Shown here one piece after another: positions 15,221 through 24,485 of a DNA stretch of 64,000 nucleotides. The stretch covers positions 124,001-188,000 of the forward strand of contig NZ_LIOL01000004.1 of the NCBI RefSeq assembly GCF_001418005.1, in the 5' to 3' direction. The notes under the pieces are model-generated. The model was given only the letters and a program-made list of their open reading frames with translations, did no database searches and was not told the DNA's origin. Origin of the DNA: Chelatococcus sambhunathii. Its GTDB lineage: Bacteria > Pseudomonadota > Alphaproteobacteria > Rhizobiales > Beijerinckiaceae. The stretch's first letter is position 1. Each line of letters starts with the position of its first letter. Made by a program: the position numbers and the translations under genes.

Positions 15221-17431
15221 GTGGCATTCTTCGGCGAGACGACGCTTCTGATGCGCATCAAGCGCGCCGCGCTCGCCGTCGATTCGTGGATCGACGCTTC
15301 CCTTTACACCGCCGGCCAGCGCGCGGGCGAGGCATGGGTGAATTTTTCCGGCCTCTTCGACCGTTTCGCCGTGCGAGGCGGCTGGCGCCTTGCGTTCGAA
15401 GGGGCCAGCGAGGCCGTGAACATCGGCACGGCCGGTTGCGTCGTCATGCTGGCGCTCGCCATACCCGCCTTCCGCGAGACGAGCGAGGACTGGCTTAAGC
15501 AGCAGGAGCTCGCCGTCACATTCCTCGACCGCTACGGCAACGAAATCGGAAAGCGAGGCATCCTGCACGACGATTCCCTGAAGCTCGAGGAATTGCCCGA
15601 CCACCTCATCAAGGCGGTGCTGGCCACAGAAGACCGGCGCTTCTACAGCCATTTCGGCATCGACGTCATCGGCACCATGCGCGCCCTGTCGGCGAACGCC
15701 CGCGCCTCCGGCGTGGTGCAGGGCGGCTCGTCCATCACGCAGCAGTTGGCCAAGAACCTCTTCCTCAACAACGAGCGCTCCATCGAGCGCAAGGTCAAGG
15801 AAGCCTTCCTCGCCGTCTGGCTCGAGACGCACCTCACCAAGAACGAGATCCTCAAGCTCTATCTCGACCGGGCCTACATGGGCGGCGGCACATTCGGCGT
15901 CGCGGCGGCGGCCGAATTCTACTTCGGCAAGAATGTCAAGGACATCAGCATTGCCGAAGCCGCGATGCTGGCGGGCCTCTTCAAGGCGCCTACGCGCTTT
16001 GCGCCACACGTCAACCTCCCGGCGGCACGCGCCCGCGCCAACGACGTGCTCGCCAACATGGTGGAAGCCGGTTTCATCTCGGAAGGCCAGATGCTGTCGG
16101 CGCGGCGCAATCCGGCGACCCCCGTCGACCGGCAGCGCGACCTCAGTCCCGACTACTACCTCGACTGGGCTTTCGGCGAAGTGCAGAAGATGGCGCGCGA
16201 CGGCCTGTTCGGCCATGAGCGCGTGCTCACCGTCAAGACGCCGCTCGACCCGGCCATCCAGAAGCGCGCGGAAGAAGCCCTGGAAAACGGCCTGCGCCAG
16301 CACGGCAAGACCTATGGCGCGAAGCAGGGCGCCATCGTCGTGCTCGACCCGGATGGCGCCGCCCGCGCCATGGTCGGTGGCCGGGACTACGGCACAAGCC
16401 AGTTCAACCGGGCGACGGATGCCCTCCGCCAGCCCGGGTCCGCCTTCAAGCCCTTCGTCTACACCGCGGCGCTCGCCGCGGGGCTCTACAAGCCGAACAG
16501 CACGGTCGTCGACGCGCCGGTGTGCATCGGCAACTGGTGCCCCAACAATTACACCCGCTCCTATGCCGGGGCGATGCCGCTCACTTCGGCCCTGGCGCGC
16601 TCGATCAACACCATCCCGGTGCGCATGTCGCTGGCGCTCGGCAAGGGCAATGCCAAGGCCGGGCGCGCCAAGATCATCGAGATGTGCCGGGCCATGGGGC
16701 TGACGACCGAGCTGAAGGATACGACCTCCCTGCCGATCGGCGCCGCCGAGGTAACGGTCCTCGACATGGCGGCCGGCTATGCGGTCCTCGCCAATGGCGG
16801 CCGACGCGCCCGGCCCTATCCCGCGCTCGACGTGCGCAACAACCATGGCGAGACGATCTGGCGTCACGATGCCAATGCGAAGCCGGCCGAGCAGGTGGTG
16901 GCGACATCCGTCGTGGCGGACATGAACTTCATGCTGAACAAGGTGGTGGAGGCCGGCACCGGCCGCCGCGCGATCATCGAGGGCGTGCAGGCCGCGGGCA
17001 AGACCGGCACGACCAACGCCTATCGCGACGCCTGGTTCGTCGGCTACACTCGCCGCCTCGTCACGGCCGTCTGGTTCGGCAACGACGACTACACGTCGAC
17101 CAACCGAATGACGGGGGGCACGCTGCCGGCAATGACCTGGCACGAAGTCATGGCCTTCGCGCATCAGGGAACCGAAACCGGCCCGCTGCCCGGCCTCGAA
17201 GGAACGGCGGGCGCGGTCGCCCAGGCTGGCGACAACCGCGACGCGGATGCCGCGCAGTCGAGCGGCGGCAATCTCTCGCGCCGCTCCTTCGAGGTCATCG
17301 AGAGCATCGGCAACCTCCTGCGCCGGCCGGCACGTCCCGACCGGCAGGCCACAGGCGGGGGGAACGGATACCCCGCCCAGATCGCCCAGGACGGCGTGCG
17401 GGCGCTCGGCGGCCGCATCGCGTTGCCCTGA
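15221..17431 (+). CDS. Class A penicillin-binding protein (transglycosylase/transpeptidase)
   Basis: 736 aa with a GTG start at 15221. A membrane segment (AGCVVMLALAIPAF) lies near residues 71-84. The glycosyltransferase (GT51) domain has catalytic Glu137 in ATEDRRFYSHFGID and QGGSSITQQLAKNL. The transpeptidase domain has Ser407-x-x-Lys410 (QPGSAFKP), Ser461-Ile-Asn463 and Lys594-Thr-Gly596 (AAGKTGTTN). It therefore polymerises and cross-links peptidoglycan in the periplasm. The C-terminal ~60 residues after GTETGPLPG are low-complexity and probably disordered. The DUF1214/DUF1254 genes follow 8 nt downstream, likely as one unit. Confidence 0.95.
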   Translation: MAFFGETTLLMRIKRAALAVDSWIDASLYTAGQRAGEAWVNFSGLFDRFAVRGGWRLAFEGASEAVNIGTAGCVVMLALAIPAFRETSEDWLKQQELAVTFLDRYGNEIGKRGILHDDSLKLEELPDHLIKAVLATEDRRFYSHFGIDVIGTMRALSANARASGVVQGGSSITQQLAKNLFLNNERSIERKVKEAFLAVWLETHLTKNEILKLYLDRAYMGGGTFGVAAAAEFYFGKNVKDISIAEAAMLAGLFKAPTRFAPHVNLPAARARANDVLANMVEAGFISEGQMLSARRNPATPVDRQRDLSPDYYLDWAFGEVQKMARDGLFGHERVLTVKTPLDPAIQKRAEEALENGLRQHGKTYGAKQGAIVVLDPDGAARAMVGGRDYGTSQFNRATDALRQPGSAFKPFVYTAALAAGLYKPNSTVVDAPVCIGNWCPNNYTRSYAGAMPLTSALARSINTIPVRMSLALGKGNAKAGRAKIIEMCRAMGLTTELKDTTSLPIGAAEVTVLDMAAGYAVLANGGRRARPYPALDVRNNHGETIWRHDANAKPAEQVVATSVVADMNFMLNKVVEAGTGRRAIIEGVQAAGKTGTTNAYRDAWFVGYTRRLVTAVWFGNDDYTSTNRMTGGTLPAMTWHEVMAFAHQGTETGPLPGLEGTAGAVAQAGDNRDADAAQSSGGNLSRRSFEVIESIGNLLRRPARPDRQATGGGNGYPAQIAQDGVRALGGRIALP

Positions 17432-17439
17432 GAGCCGCG

Positions 17440-18117
17440 GTGATCACCCGAGCCGATGCCGGAAAGGCCCCTGCGAGGCGGTTGACGAGGAGCCGTTCCA
17501 CGGGCTGGTATGCGCACCTCTTCGCCGTCCCTCACGCTACGAGACCCGTGCCCGCCATCCTCTGCATCCTCGTCGCTTTCGCGATCGGCGCGCTGACCGG
17601 CGTCACGAGCGCGGACTGGGCGACATCTGGCCGCCCGCCGCTGGGCGCCCTGACGATCGGCTCCTGGGTCACGTGGCCCGCCCTCGGCGGGCGCGACGTC
17701 GACCCCTATGCTCGGGCGATCACGGTCCGCTCGGGAACGCTGCCGCTCGGTGCCGGCGAGGGCCTTGAGTTTCTCGCCGCACGGGACGATGCGGGACGCC
17801 CTCTGCAGGCCTCTTGCAGTTACACGGTCGCCGGCGCCATGCCGGCCGCCCGCGCCTGGACGCTGACCGTCTACGATACCGCCGGCAAGGCATATGGCGA
17901 GCGCGCCGGCTTCACGTCGGCAGAGGTGCTGCGGGCGCCAAACGGCGAAGCGCAGATCGTGCTTTCGCGCCGCGCATCTCCGGGCAACTGGCTGCCGCTG
18001 CCGGCCATCGGACGCTTCGTCCTCGCCCTGAGGCTCTATGACTCTCCCCAGTCGGCCGATGCAGCGGCCATCGAGCCGGCAACCATGCCGCGCATTATCC
18101 GCGGGGATTGCTCGTGA
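17440..18117 (+). CDS. DUF1214-domain membrane-anchored protein
   Basis: 225 aa if the GTG at 17440 is used; an alternative GTG at 17548 would give a 189-aa form starting right at the membrane segment VPAILCILVAFAIGALTGVT. The DUF1214-type part contains YTVAGAMPAARAWTLTVYDTAG and ends PRIIRGDCS. It follows the class A PBP gene after 8 nt and overlaps the next gene by 4 nt. Such DUF1214/DUF1254 pairs are common behind this PBP in Rhizobiales; the role is unknown. Confidence 0.82.
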   Translation: MITRADAGKAPARRLTRSRSTGWYAHLFAVPHATRPVPAILCILVAFAIGALTGVTSADWATSGRPPLGALTIGSWVTWPALGGRDVDPYARAITVRSGTLPLGAGEGLEFLAARDDAGRPLQASCSYTVAGAMPAARAWTLTVYDTAGKAYGERAGFTSAEVLRAPNGEAQIVLSRRASPGNWLPLPAIGRFVLALRLYDSPQSADAAAIEPATMPRIIRGDCS

Positions 18118-18674
18118 GGCGCCTGGCCGGCTCCCTCGGGATCGCGCTCGCGGCCGGGCTCCTGCTCGGCGGCATGACCCATCTGGCGATCATCCTCGCC
18201 ATGCCGACGCTGGCAGGCAACAGCGCGTTCGACCGCCATGCCGCCGCCCTGGCACCCGGTGAGACCCGGCTGCTCGCCGCCCAGCAGAACGAGACGGCTG
18301 TGCCCTTTGCCGATCCTGCAATGGCAATGGCGGTGTGCGCGTTCGATATCAGCGACGCGCCCTTACGCGTGGAGGCGCCGATGCCCGAGGGCTTCGGCTC
18401 GCTCTCCGTCCATGGCCGCGACGGCACCGTTCTTTATTCCGTGACGGACCGCACAGCGGTCGACGGGGTCGTGACCCTCATCGTCATGACGCGCCAGCAG
18501 CACGACGAGGCACTGGCCAGAGGGCGGGGCGATGACGCCGGCTCGGAACTGCGCTTTGTCTCGCCGCGAGTGCAGGGGCTGGTGCTGGTGCGAGCGCTCG
18601 CCGCCTATCCGAGCGGCCTGCCCGAGGCGCGCGAGCGCGCGGCGGCGATGGAATGCCTGAGCGAGTCGGACTAG
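18114..18674 (+). CDS. DUF1254-type membrane-anchored protein
   Basis: 186 aa from the GTG at 18114, overlapping the previous stop (GTGA); a TTG two codons upstream is possible. An N-terminal membrane helix (LGIALAAGLLLGGMTHLAIILAMP) precedes a soluble domain with FADPAMAMAVCAFDISDAPLRVEAPMPEGFGSLSVHGRDG. It pairs with the DUF1214 protein upstream. Function not established. Confidence 0.82.
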   Translation: MRRLAGSLGIALAAGLLLGGMTHLAIILAMPTLAGNSAFDRHAAALAPGETRLLAAQQNETAVPFADPAMAMAVCAFDISDAPLRVEAPMPEGFGSLSVHGRDGTVLYSVTDRTAVDGVVTLIVMTRQQHDEALARGRGDDAGSELRFVSPRVQGLVLVRALAAYPSGLPEARERAAAMECLSESD

Positions 18675-18682
18675 ACCCGAAT

Positions 18683-18709
18683 CCGATCGGGTTGGGCCAA
18701 CCTGATCGG
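18683..18709. terminator. Long stem-loop between convergent genes
   Basis: CCGATCGGGTTGG pairs almost completely with CCAACCTGATCGG (one G-T). There is no T-run, but the position between convergent genes at 18674 and 18791 suggests a bidirectional transcription stop. Confidence 0.35.
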
Positions 18710-18790
18710 TCGATCCGTCTCTGAACGCCAAGAAACAGACCGTTCTGCGGATCGGATTGCACAGCAACGTGATCCGAACGGGCTTACGAC

Positions 18791-19021
18791 TCAAGATCCG
18801 CGAACGAGACTGCGCCCGGCCCGCTGCGAGCGACCCGTCGTCGCACCGCCGCCGGAGCGGCCCGCCGGGTCGGCATCGTCGCTGCCCCAGCGGCTGTAGC
18901 GCACACCCGTGAACAGCAGGACGGTACCGCACTCCTCAGGCGGAGCCGGAGCCCGTTCGAGGCGGCGCGCCATCGGAAAGGCGACGAGGTTGTCTCCACT
19001 GTGGCCGGCGATGTCGCTCAT
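18791..19021 (-). CDS. Small hypothetical protein
   Basis: 76 aa, MSDIAGHSGDNLVAFPMARRLERAPAPPEECGTVLLFTGVRYSRWG then a Gly/Arg-rich tail. The N-terminal half looks constrained, the C-terminal third is low-complexity. A GGAGGG lies shortly before the ATG at 19019-19021. No domain is recognised. It stands divergent from the DUF2336 gene. Confidence 0.65.
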   Translation of the reverse strand: MSDIAGHSGDNLVAFPMARRLERAPAPPEECGTVLLFTGVRYSRWGSDDADPAGRSGGGATTGRSQRAGRSLVRGS

Positions 19022-19133
19022 TTCGCCCTCCAGGCCGGTTCGAGGATCCCTACGCCGACATCCTCGGCATTAAGCCTTCGTCAAGGTTAACAAATCGTTG
19101 ACACGTCTCGTGTGGCAACCGGGCCCGCGATGG

Positions 19134-19148
19134 TTAACCCGACGCTAA
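19134..19148. promoter_or_regulatory. CtrA-like TTAA-N7-CTAA site
   Basis: TTAA CCCGACG CTAA differs by one base from the TTAA-N7-TTAA core bound by CtrA. It lies 52 nt upstream of the DUF2336 gene and between two divergent genes. Single sites of this type occur by chance, so this is weak evidence. Confidence 0.3.
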
Positions 19149-19199
19149 GCAGCAGGCTGCCATTATCGAACGCCGCGTTCACCGTTTTGTTTCACGCTC

Positions 19200-20324
19200 A
19201 TGGATAAGGCTTCGCTGCGCGATCGTGACCTGTCGGGCCTGGCCGATCTCGCCGGCTCCGGCGCGGCCGAGGCGCGCCCAACATTGCTGCGTGTTCGTAC
19301 ACGGCTGTTTCTCGACGCTGCCTCCTATTCGCGAGACGACATCGCGACCTTCACCACCCTGGCATGCGGCCTCGTCCCCCTCGTCGACGCCGACACCCGC
19401 GCCTTCGTGGCACAGGCGCTCGCCGGTCATCCGGCTGCGCCGGCAGCGGTGCTTGAAGCGCTCCTGCGCAGCGGCGGCGATGCGGCGGCAGCCGTCATCG
19501 CGGCGATGCCCACACTGCCGGAACGGTGGCGCGAAGAGGTGCTGGCGTCGGGAGACCGGCAGCTTCTCGCCGCGCTGGCGACGCGCGCCGACCTGCCAAC
19601 CGCCGTGGTCCGGGACCTTGCCGCCCGGAGCGACGAAGCGATCATGCTGGCCATCGCGCGCAACAGCGCCACGCCTCTGCCCGACGCCGTCATCCGGGAC
19701 CTGACCATCCGGGCGCGCCGGCACGTCCCGCTCGCCCGCGCCCTGCTCGCGCGGCCCGATCTGCCGGCAATGGACGCAGCCTCGCTTCTGCCCTTGGCTC
19801 CAGTCCGCCAGCGCAAGGCCATTCTCACACGGCTCGCCGAACAGGCGCGTGTCGCGCCACGCCGTACCCGCCCCGCAGGCTCGGCCGTGACCCGGGCGCT
19901 CATCGATCACGCCGCCGACCGCGACAGGCTCGGGTTCGGCGTTCTCATCGCGAGAGCCATCGGGCTTGATGCGGAAGGAGCCGCGCGGGTACTGACGGAC
20001 CCGACCGGCGAGCTTCTGGCGCTGGCTCTCATCGTCGCCGGTCTGACGCCGGACGAGGCAGTGCGCATCTTCCTCACCCTGGAGCCCGCCATCGCCCGTT
20101 CGGTGGAAACGGTCTTCACCCTGACGGAGCGTGTTCGCACCACCGACGCCGAAACCGCCCTCCTCGCGCTCGAGGCGTGCCTCGGCAAGCGCCTCGACCG
20201 CGCCGGCGGCCGCGGCGCAGGCCATGTGCCGGCGATGGCGCCGTCGCGATCACCGGAGCGCGCGGCGGCAGACGCCTCGCCGTCTGTGAAGGGCGAAAGG
20301 GAATCGGTGCGCCGGCAGGGCTGA
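19200..20324 (+). CDS. DUF2336-family helical-repeat protein
   Basis: 374 aa from ATG at 19200. It is made almost wholly of alpha-helical repeats with recurring segments such as ALAGHPAAPAAVLEALLRSGGDAAAAVIAAMPTLP and LARRPDLPAMD-like motifs, matching the DUF2336 family. The family may act in protein-protein contacts; in alphaproteobacteria it often lies beside signalling genes. The tail after residue ~340 is low-complexity. The shorter neighbouring genes point the other way, so it is probably monocistronic. Confidence 0.85.
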   Translation: MDKASLRDRDLSGLADLAGSGAAEARPTLLRVRTRLFLDAASYSRDDIATFTTLACGLVPLVDADTRAFVAQALAGHPAAPAAVLEALLRSGGDAAAAVIAAMPTLPERWREEVLASGDRQLLAALATRADLPTAVVRDLAARSDEAIMLAIARNSATPLPDAVIRDLTIRARRHVPLARALLARPDLPAMDAASLLPLAPVRQRKAILTRLAEQARVAPRRTRPAGSAVTRALIDHAADRDRLGFGVLIARAIGLDAEGAARVLTDPTGELLALALIVAGLTPDEAVRIFLTLEPAIARSVETVFTLTERVRTTDAETALLALEACLGKRLDRAGGRGAGHVPAMAPSRSPERAAADASPSVKGERESVRRQG

Positions 20325-20351
20325 CCGCCCGCGCGTCGCCCGGCGAATGCC

Positions 20352-20705
20352 TCAGACTTCGACGACGTTGAGGAAATGGCGCCCGGCCCGATCCTCGACC
20401 TCGACCACCCACAGGTCGGGATCGAAGGAGATCTCGCGCTGCAGCTTCTCCTCCGCCGCCAGCGCCGGAATGTCGCCCTTGAGCGGCAACTCGACGAAGA
20501 GCCGGTCCGCGCCCTTGTCCTCGACGGCATATTGCGGCGCCGGTCCGAAGAGCCGCACCGAGCCGTCGAGCGAATCGAGCTTGATGAAGATGGCGCCGGC
20601 CTCCTCCGCACCGCGCCGGCGCAGATAGGCGAAGGCCCCCTCGATGCGGCAGCGGCGCATATAGGCCGAAACCCAGATGTCGCTGCGTAGCCGCACGCCG
20701 CTCAC
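20352..20705 (-). CDS. DUF1491 family protein
   Basis: 117 aa with a GTG start at 20703-20705 overlapping the upstream stop. The sequence RLRSDIWVSAYMRRCRIEGAFAYLRRRGAEEAGAIFIKLDSLDG and the end ISFDPDLWVVEVEDRAGRHFL define DUF1491. Function unknown. It is the last gene of a three-gene minus-strand unit (kinase, peptidoglycan-binding protein, DUF1491), each overlapping the next. Confidence 0.9.
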   Translation of the reverse strand: MSGVRLRSDIWVSAYMRRCRIEGAFAYLRRRGAEEAGAIFIKLDSLDGSVRLFGPAPQYAVEDKGADRLFVELPLKGDIPALAAEEKLQREISFDPDLWVVEVEDRAGRHFLNVVEV

Positions 20706-21388
20706 CGGCCGGCGTTGCCGGCTGCCGCCGCGAGCAGGGAACGCATCTTGTCGGTGAGCTCCCCGGCCACGGGCAGGCCGCGGTCGCGCTCGAACTGCTC
20801 AATGGCCTGACGGGTCTGTGGCCCCCACAGGCCGTCCGGCGTCACGCCGTAGCCGAGCTTGGCGAGCGCTTTCTGGGCGTCGAGAACGGCCGTGTCCCCT
20901 CCGCTTGCGCCCGCAAGGCCCGTGCGTATGAGATCGCCGATCGGATCGGCCGGCCGCGGGCGCGGCATGACCTCGCCGGCTCCTTCCATGAGATGCTGCG
21001 TCAGGGCCGAGGGGCGCGATGGCGGCGCGGGCTCCGCCACGGCGGCGGGCGCCGGCGCAGCCGTGTCGACGACGGCCGCGGGCTGCGGCGTGGGCCGTGC
21101 AGGCGGCGCCATGCGGACGGGCGCTTCGCTTCCCCGTGCCGTGAAGAGTGGCGCCGGATGTGGCCGCGGCTGCATGACAAGCGCATTGACCGCGACGGCA
21201 ACGGCAAAGCCACCCGCCAGCACGACACCGAAGGTGCGGCTCGGGCGGCGCAGCACGAGCCCCATCAGGCGGCCGGCAAAGGCCTTTCGCTGCGAGGCGG
21301 CCACGATCCGCCCGCGCTGCTGCGTCCGCCCCTGCGGGCGCTCATAGAGCACGAAATCGTGGTCCGAACGGGCGAGGGCTTCACGCAC
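20702..21388 (-). CDS. Peptidoglycan-binding domain membrane protein
   Basis: 228 aa from a GTG overlapping the kinase stop by 8 nt. A single membrane helix (TFGVVLAGGFAVAVAVNALVM, about residues 51-71) is followed by a long Pro/Ala-rich linker. The C-terminal PG_binding_1 domain (LDAQKALAKLGYGVTPDGLWGPQTRQAIEQFERDRGLPVAGELT) contains the usual DGxxGPxTRxAI motif. It would anchor in the inner membrane and reach the wall. Coupling to the histidine kinase suggests a common envelope-related task (inference). Confidence 0.9.
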   Translation of the reverse strand: MREALARSDHDFVLYERPQGRTQQRGRIVAASQRKAFAGRLMGLVLRRPSRTFGVVLAGGFAVAVAVNALVMQPRPHPAPLFTARGSEAPVRMAPPARPTPQPAAVVDTAAPAPAAVAEPAPPSRPSALTQHLMEGAGEVMPRPRPADPIGDLIRTGLAGASGGDTAVLDAQKALAKLGYGVTPDGLWGPQTRQAIEQFERDRGLPVAGELTDKMRSLLAAAAGNAGR

Positions 21389-23249
21389 TTTTCTTCATCT
21401 CTTCCTTGAAGGGGTGAACCGAGCCGCGCGGGCGGGCGAGGGTCTCGACAACGGCCGCCGGCGCAGGCAGGGCGCCTAGGCCGTCGCGCGGCAGCGAGAC
21501 CGTCACCGTCGTGCCTTCGCCGCTGCGGCTCGTCACCTCGACCGTGCCGCCATGCAGGGCCGCGAGCCCCTGCACCACGCAGAAGCCGAGGCCTGTGCCT
21601 TCGTGCGGCCGATCATAGGACGAATGCGCCTGAAAGAAAGGCTTGCCGAGCTGGGTCAGGTCGCTCTCCGCCATGCCGACGCCGGTGTCGCTGACCGTGA
21701 GCGTGACATGGGAGCCACGATGGGCGAGCCGCACGGCGACCTCCCCCTGCGGGGTGAACTTGAGGGCGTTGGCGAGAAGATTGAGGAGGATCTGCCGGCA
21801 GGCACGCTGATCGGCCACGATCGTGCATGCATCCGTCCCGAGTTCGCGGCAGATCAGCACTCCGGCTGACCGGGCCTTAACCTCCATCATGTCGCAGCAT
21901 TCGCGCGCGAGCGCGGCAAGGTCGAACGGCTCCGGCGCGATGGTGAAATTGCCCGATTCGATGCGCGAGACGTCGAGCAGCGCATTGACCACGTCCAGCA
22001 GGTGCCGGCCGGACCCGGCGATGATGCCGGCATATTCGCGCCGGCGCGCCTCGTCGGCCGGGCACAGCGCATCGCTCGCCAGCATTTCCGAGAAACCGAT
22101 GATGGCGTTGAGCGGCGTACGCAGCTCGTGGCTGACGACGGCCAGGAAGCGGTCCTTCGCTTCGCTCGCCGAAACGGCCGCGCGACGCGCTTCCTCGAGC
22201 TCGCGCTCGCGCTGGCGCTGGTCGCTGACGTCGCGCGTCACCGCGATCACGGCGCAGCCGTCGGGCGCCTGCGCATCCGCCGGTGCGGCCCGCATCTCAA
22301 CCCAGCGCACCGTGGGCGCGCCACACCCTTCGGGGGACGGTGTCATCAGCCGATAGCGGACTTCCACCGGCCGGGCCGTGTGGCGGGCGTCCGCCAGCGC
22401 CTTGAGGAAGGCAGGCCGGTCCGCCACATGCACGCGCTCGAACAGGCCACGGCCACCGAGGCCTTCAGGCGCCGCGCCGAGAAGAGACCGCGCCGCCTCG
22501 CTGGCGAACACCACCTGCCCGGCGGCATCGTGCCAGGTGACGAGATCGTTCAGCGCACCGAGGACGGCCCGGTCGCGCATGTGACGCGCCGCTTCCCGCC
22601 GCCGCCCCTCTCTGTCACGCCCTTGGGCGAGGAGCACGAGGGCGGTGGCGTAGGCGATCGCCGTGGCGGCCGCGAGCGGCCATCCGACCCATGCGGACAG
22701 GATGCTGGCGGCGGGACCGGCGAGCGATTCGGCGGCGAGCACGACGCCGGCCGTCGCTGTCGCGATCGCCGCGGCGGCGAGGGCGGCGCCCCGATCGCCC
22801 CAGGCGAGTGCCGCGAGCGGCATCAGCGGCAGGAAAATGAGCGCCGGCGAGGCCATCCCGCCCGTACCGCGGCTGACGGTCAGGATGAGGCCGGCAAGCG
22901 CCAGCGACGAAATGGCATGGGCGGGCAGAAGCCGTCCGGTGCGGGAGAGGACGGCGGCGGCGACGACCGGCAGCGCAAGACTGGACAGGGCGAGTGCAGC
23001 CAGGCCTCCCGGTGCCCCCCAGACGACGAGATAGACCGGCACGAGCGCAAGGGCGGCAAGGCCGGTGGCAAGGCGCGTCAGCATGAAGTCGATGTGGCGC
23101 AGACGCTCGGCCTCGTCCTCGACCGCCGGATGGACGAGGACGCCGATGCGCGCCCGAAGGATCGACAGGATCTGCGCTGCAGCCACTCTACACACGTCCG
23201 CACGAGACCCCTCGCGCGCTCCTTCCAACTCGTGCCCGCAGCTTGCCAC
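21381..23249 (-). CDS. Membrane PAS-domain sensor histidine kinase
   Basis: 622 aa using the GTG at 23247-23249; a start some 15 codons downstream is also possible. Six or so hydrophobic helices (residues ~60-210) precede a PAS domain (AVLGALNDLVTWHDAAGQVVFASEAARSLLG). The kinase core has the phospho-His in FLAVVSHELRTPLNAIIGFSEML and ATP-lid motifs LLNLLANALKFTP, DTGVGMA and GTGLGF. No response regulator lies next to it, so the partner is unknown. The three-gene unit continues with the peptidoglycan-binding protein. A TTAA-N7-CTAA element sits just upstream of the start. Confidence 0.9.
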   Translation of the reverse strand: MASCGHELEGAREGSRADVCRVAAAQILSILRARIGVLVHPAVEDEAERLRHIDFMLTRLATGLAALALVPVYLVVWGAPGGLAALALSSLALPVVAAAVLSRTGRLLPAHAISSLALAGLILTVSRGTGGMASPALIFLPLMPLAALAWGDRGAALAAAAIATATAGVVLAAESLAGPAASILSAWVGWPLAAATAIAYATALVLLAQGRDREGRRREAARHMRDRAVLGALNDLVTWHDAAGQVVFASEAARSLLGAAPEGLGGRGLFERVHVADRPAFLKALADARHTARPVEVRYRLMTPSPEGCGAPTVRWVEMRAAPADAQAPDGCAVIAVTRDVSDQRQRERELEEARRAAVSASEAKDRFLAVVSHELRTPLNAIIGFSEMLASDALCPADEARRREYAGIIAGSGRHLLDVVNALLDVSRIESGNFTIAPEPFDLAALARECCDMMEVKARSAGVLICRELGTDACTIVADQRACRQILLNLLANALKFTPQGEVAVRLAHRGSHVTLTVSDTGVGMAESDLTQLGKPFFQAHSSYDRPHEGTGLGFCVVQGLAALHGGTVEVTSRSGEGTTVTVSLPRDGLGALPAPAAVVETLARPRGSVHPFKEEMKKSA

Positions 23250-23569
23250 CCTGCGATTAAGCGAACCCTAAAGGCGGCGGCGAAAATGCGCCGCCACGAC
23301 GGCCGGCCGCGTCACGTTCCTTACGGCGGCGGAATTGGGAATCGGTTGCGGACTCATATCGCTGTTAACGAAGGGTGAACATGCGGGAGATCCTGCCCGA
23401 CAAGGGATTGGCCAGTACCGCCCGGCCCGCTGCAAGGGCTGTCACCCCAGCGCGGCCAGGATCGGTCGAATTGTAACAATCCCGTTCACCGGCCCTTGCG
23501 GAACGGGTGGCAGGCTCGGCGGATCAGCCGCGCGAGACGACGGACACAAGACGACGGACGCATGATCCC
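23250..23569. other. 320-bp divergent promoter region (kinase / DUF5330-like gene)
   Basis: Contains TTAA-N7-CTAA at 23257-23271 directly upstream of the kinase start, and a second TTAA near 23365 (TTAACGAAGGGTGAA). No gene with coding signals is visible in either strand. Confidence 0.4.
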
Positions 23570-23914
23570 ATGACCTTCCTGCTGCGCAGCGCGCTCGTCA
23601 TCGGCGTGATCTTCCTTCTCTCTCCCGTGCGCGAGGAAGCCGATGACGGACGCTCCGCCGCAGCGTCGGGTTCGGGATTCCCCGCTGTCGCCCAGCCCCT
23701 GCCGGGGCAGGTTGCAAGATCGGCCGACGCGGCCCAGCGGGCGCTCGCCTTTTGGCAGATGCTCGACGACGATACCCGCAGCCGCCTCGTCGAAGCCCTG
23801 ACCGGCCAGACGGCGACGAAGGCCCCCCCGGCTGCTGCAGCCGGCAGCCGTGACACGCTGAACGAAGGCGATCGCGACGTTCCGTGGCGGGGACCCCACG
23901 CCGGCAGGGGTTGA
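23570..23914 (+). CDS. DUF5330-like small membrane-anchored protein
   Basis: 114 aa, MTFLLRSALVIGVIFLLSPVREEADD: one N-terminal membrane helix, then a periplasm- or cytoplasm-facing region with AQRALAFWQMLDDDTRSRLVEALTG and a low-complexity tail. The opening and the position next to sufE fit the DUF5330 proteins of Rhizobiales; this is recognition by neighbourhood more than by motif. ATG at 23570. Confidence 0.6.
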   Translation: MTFLLRSALVIGVIFLLSPVREEADDGRSAAASGSGFPAVAQPLPGQVARSADAAQRALAFWQMLDDDTRSRLVEALTGQTATKAPPAAAAGSRDTLNEGDRDVPWRGPHAGRG

Positions 23915-24032
23915 CCCCAGTCGCTGCCCGCGACCCTGCGCACCGTGCAATCCGCCGCCGATCGTCTATATAAGTCTCGGTGACAGAAAGCCTGCACCGG
24001 ATTGTGACGGGCCGGGCAATGGACGATTGGTG

Positions 24033-24464
24033 ATGCAGCCTTCTCTCGACGAGATTCTGGACAATTTCGAACTGCTCGACGAGTGGGATGATCGCTATCG
24101 CTATCTGATCGAACTCGGCCGCACGCTCGAGCCCTTGCCGGAAGAGGCGCGCACCGACGCCAACAAGGTGCGCGGCTGCGCCAGCCAGGTCTGGCTCGAC
24201 ACCCGCGTGGTGCGGGAGCCGGGCCGGGAGCCGGTGCTCGACTTTCGCGGCGATAGTGATGCGCATATCGTGCGCGGGCTTGTCGCGCTTGCTTTCGCGA
24301 TCTTCTCCGGCCGCCCGGCGACGACGATCATCGACACGGATGCGCTCGCCATCTTCAAGCGGCTCGGCCTGTCGGAGCACCTGACGCCGCAGCGCTCGAA
24401 CGGCCTGCGTTCCATGGTCGAGCGCATCAAGGGCGAGGCCCGCGCCGCGCTGGCCGCCGCCTGA
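24033..24464 (+). CDS. sufE: SufE family cysteine desulfuration protein
   Basis: 143 aa from the ATG at 24033 (TTG and GTG codons just upstream are less likely). MQPSLDEILDNFELLDEWDDRYRYLIELGRTLEPLP and KVRGCASQVWLDTR are SufE signatures; Cys49 is the sulfur acceptor. SufE takes persulfide from the SufS cysteine desulfurase and passes it to the Fe-S scaffold. No other suf genes are nearby. It converges with the DUF6456 gene, with 21 nt between. Confidence 0.95.
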   Translation: MQPSLDEILDNFELLDEWDDRYRYLIELGRTLEPLPEEARTDANKVRGCASQVWLDTRVVREPGREPVLDFRGDSDAHIVRGLVALAFAIFSGRPATTIIDTDALAIFKRLGLSEHLTPQRSNGLRSMVERIKGEARAALAAA

Positions 24465-24485
24465 GCGCCGAGCGTCGGCACCGGC

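Noticed and set aside
15158-17164. 668-codon open frame on the minus strand
   Set aside because: Antisense of the penicillin-binding protein gene, whose catalytic motifs are all intact on the plus strand.
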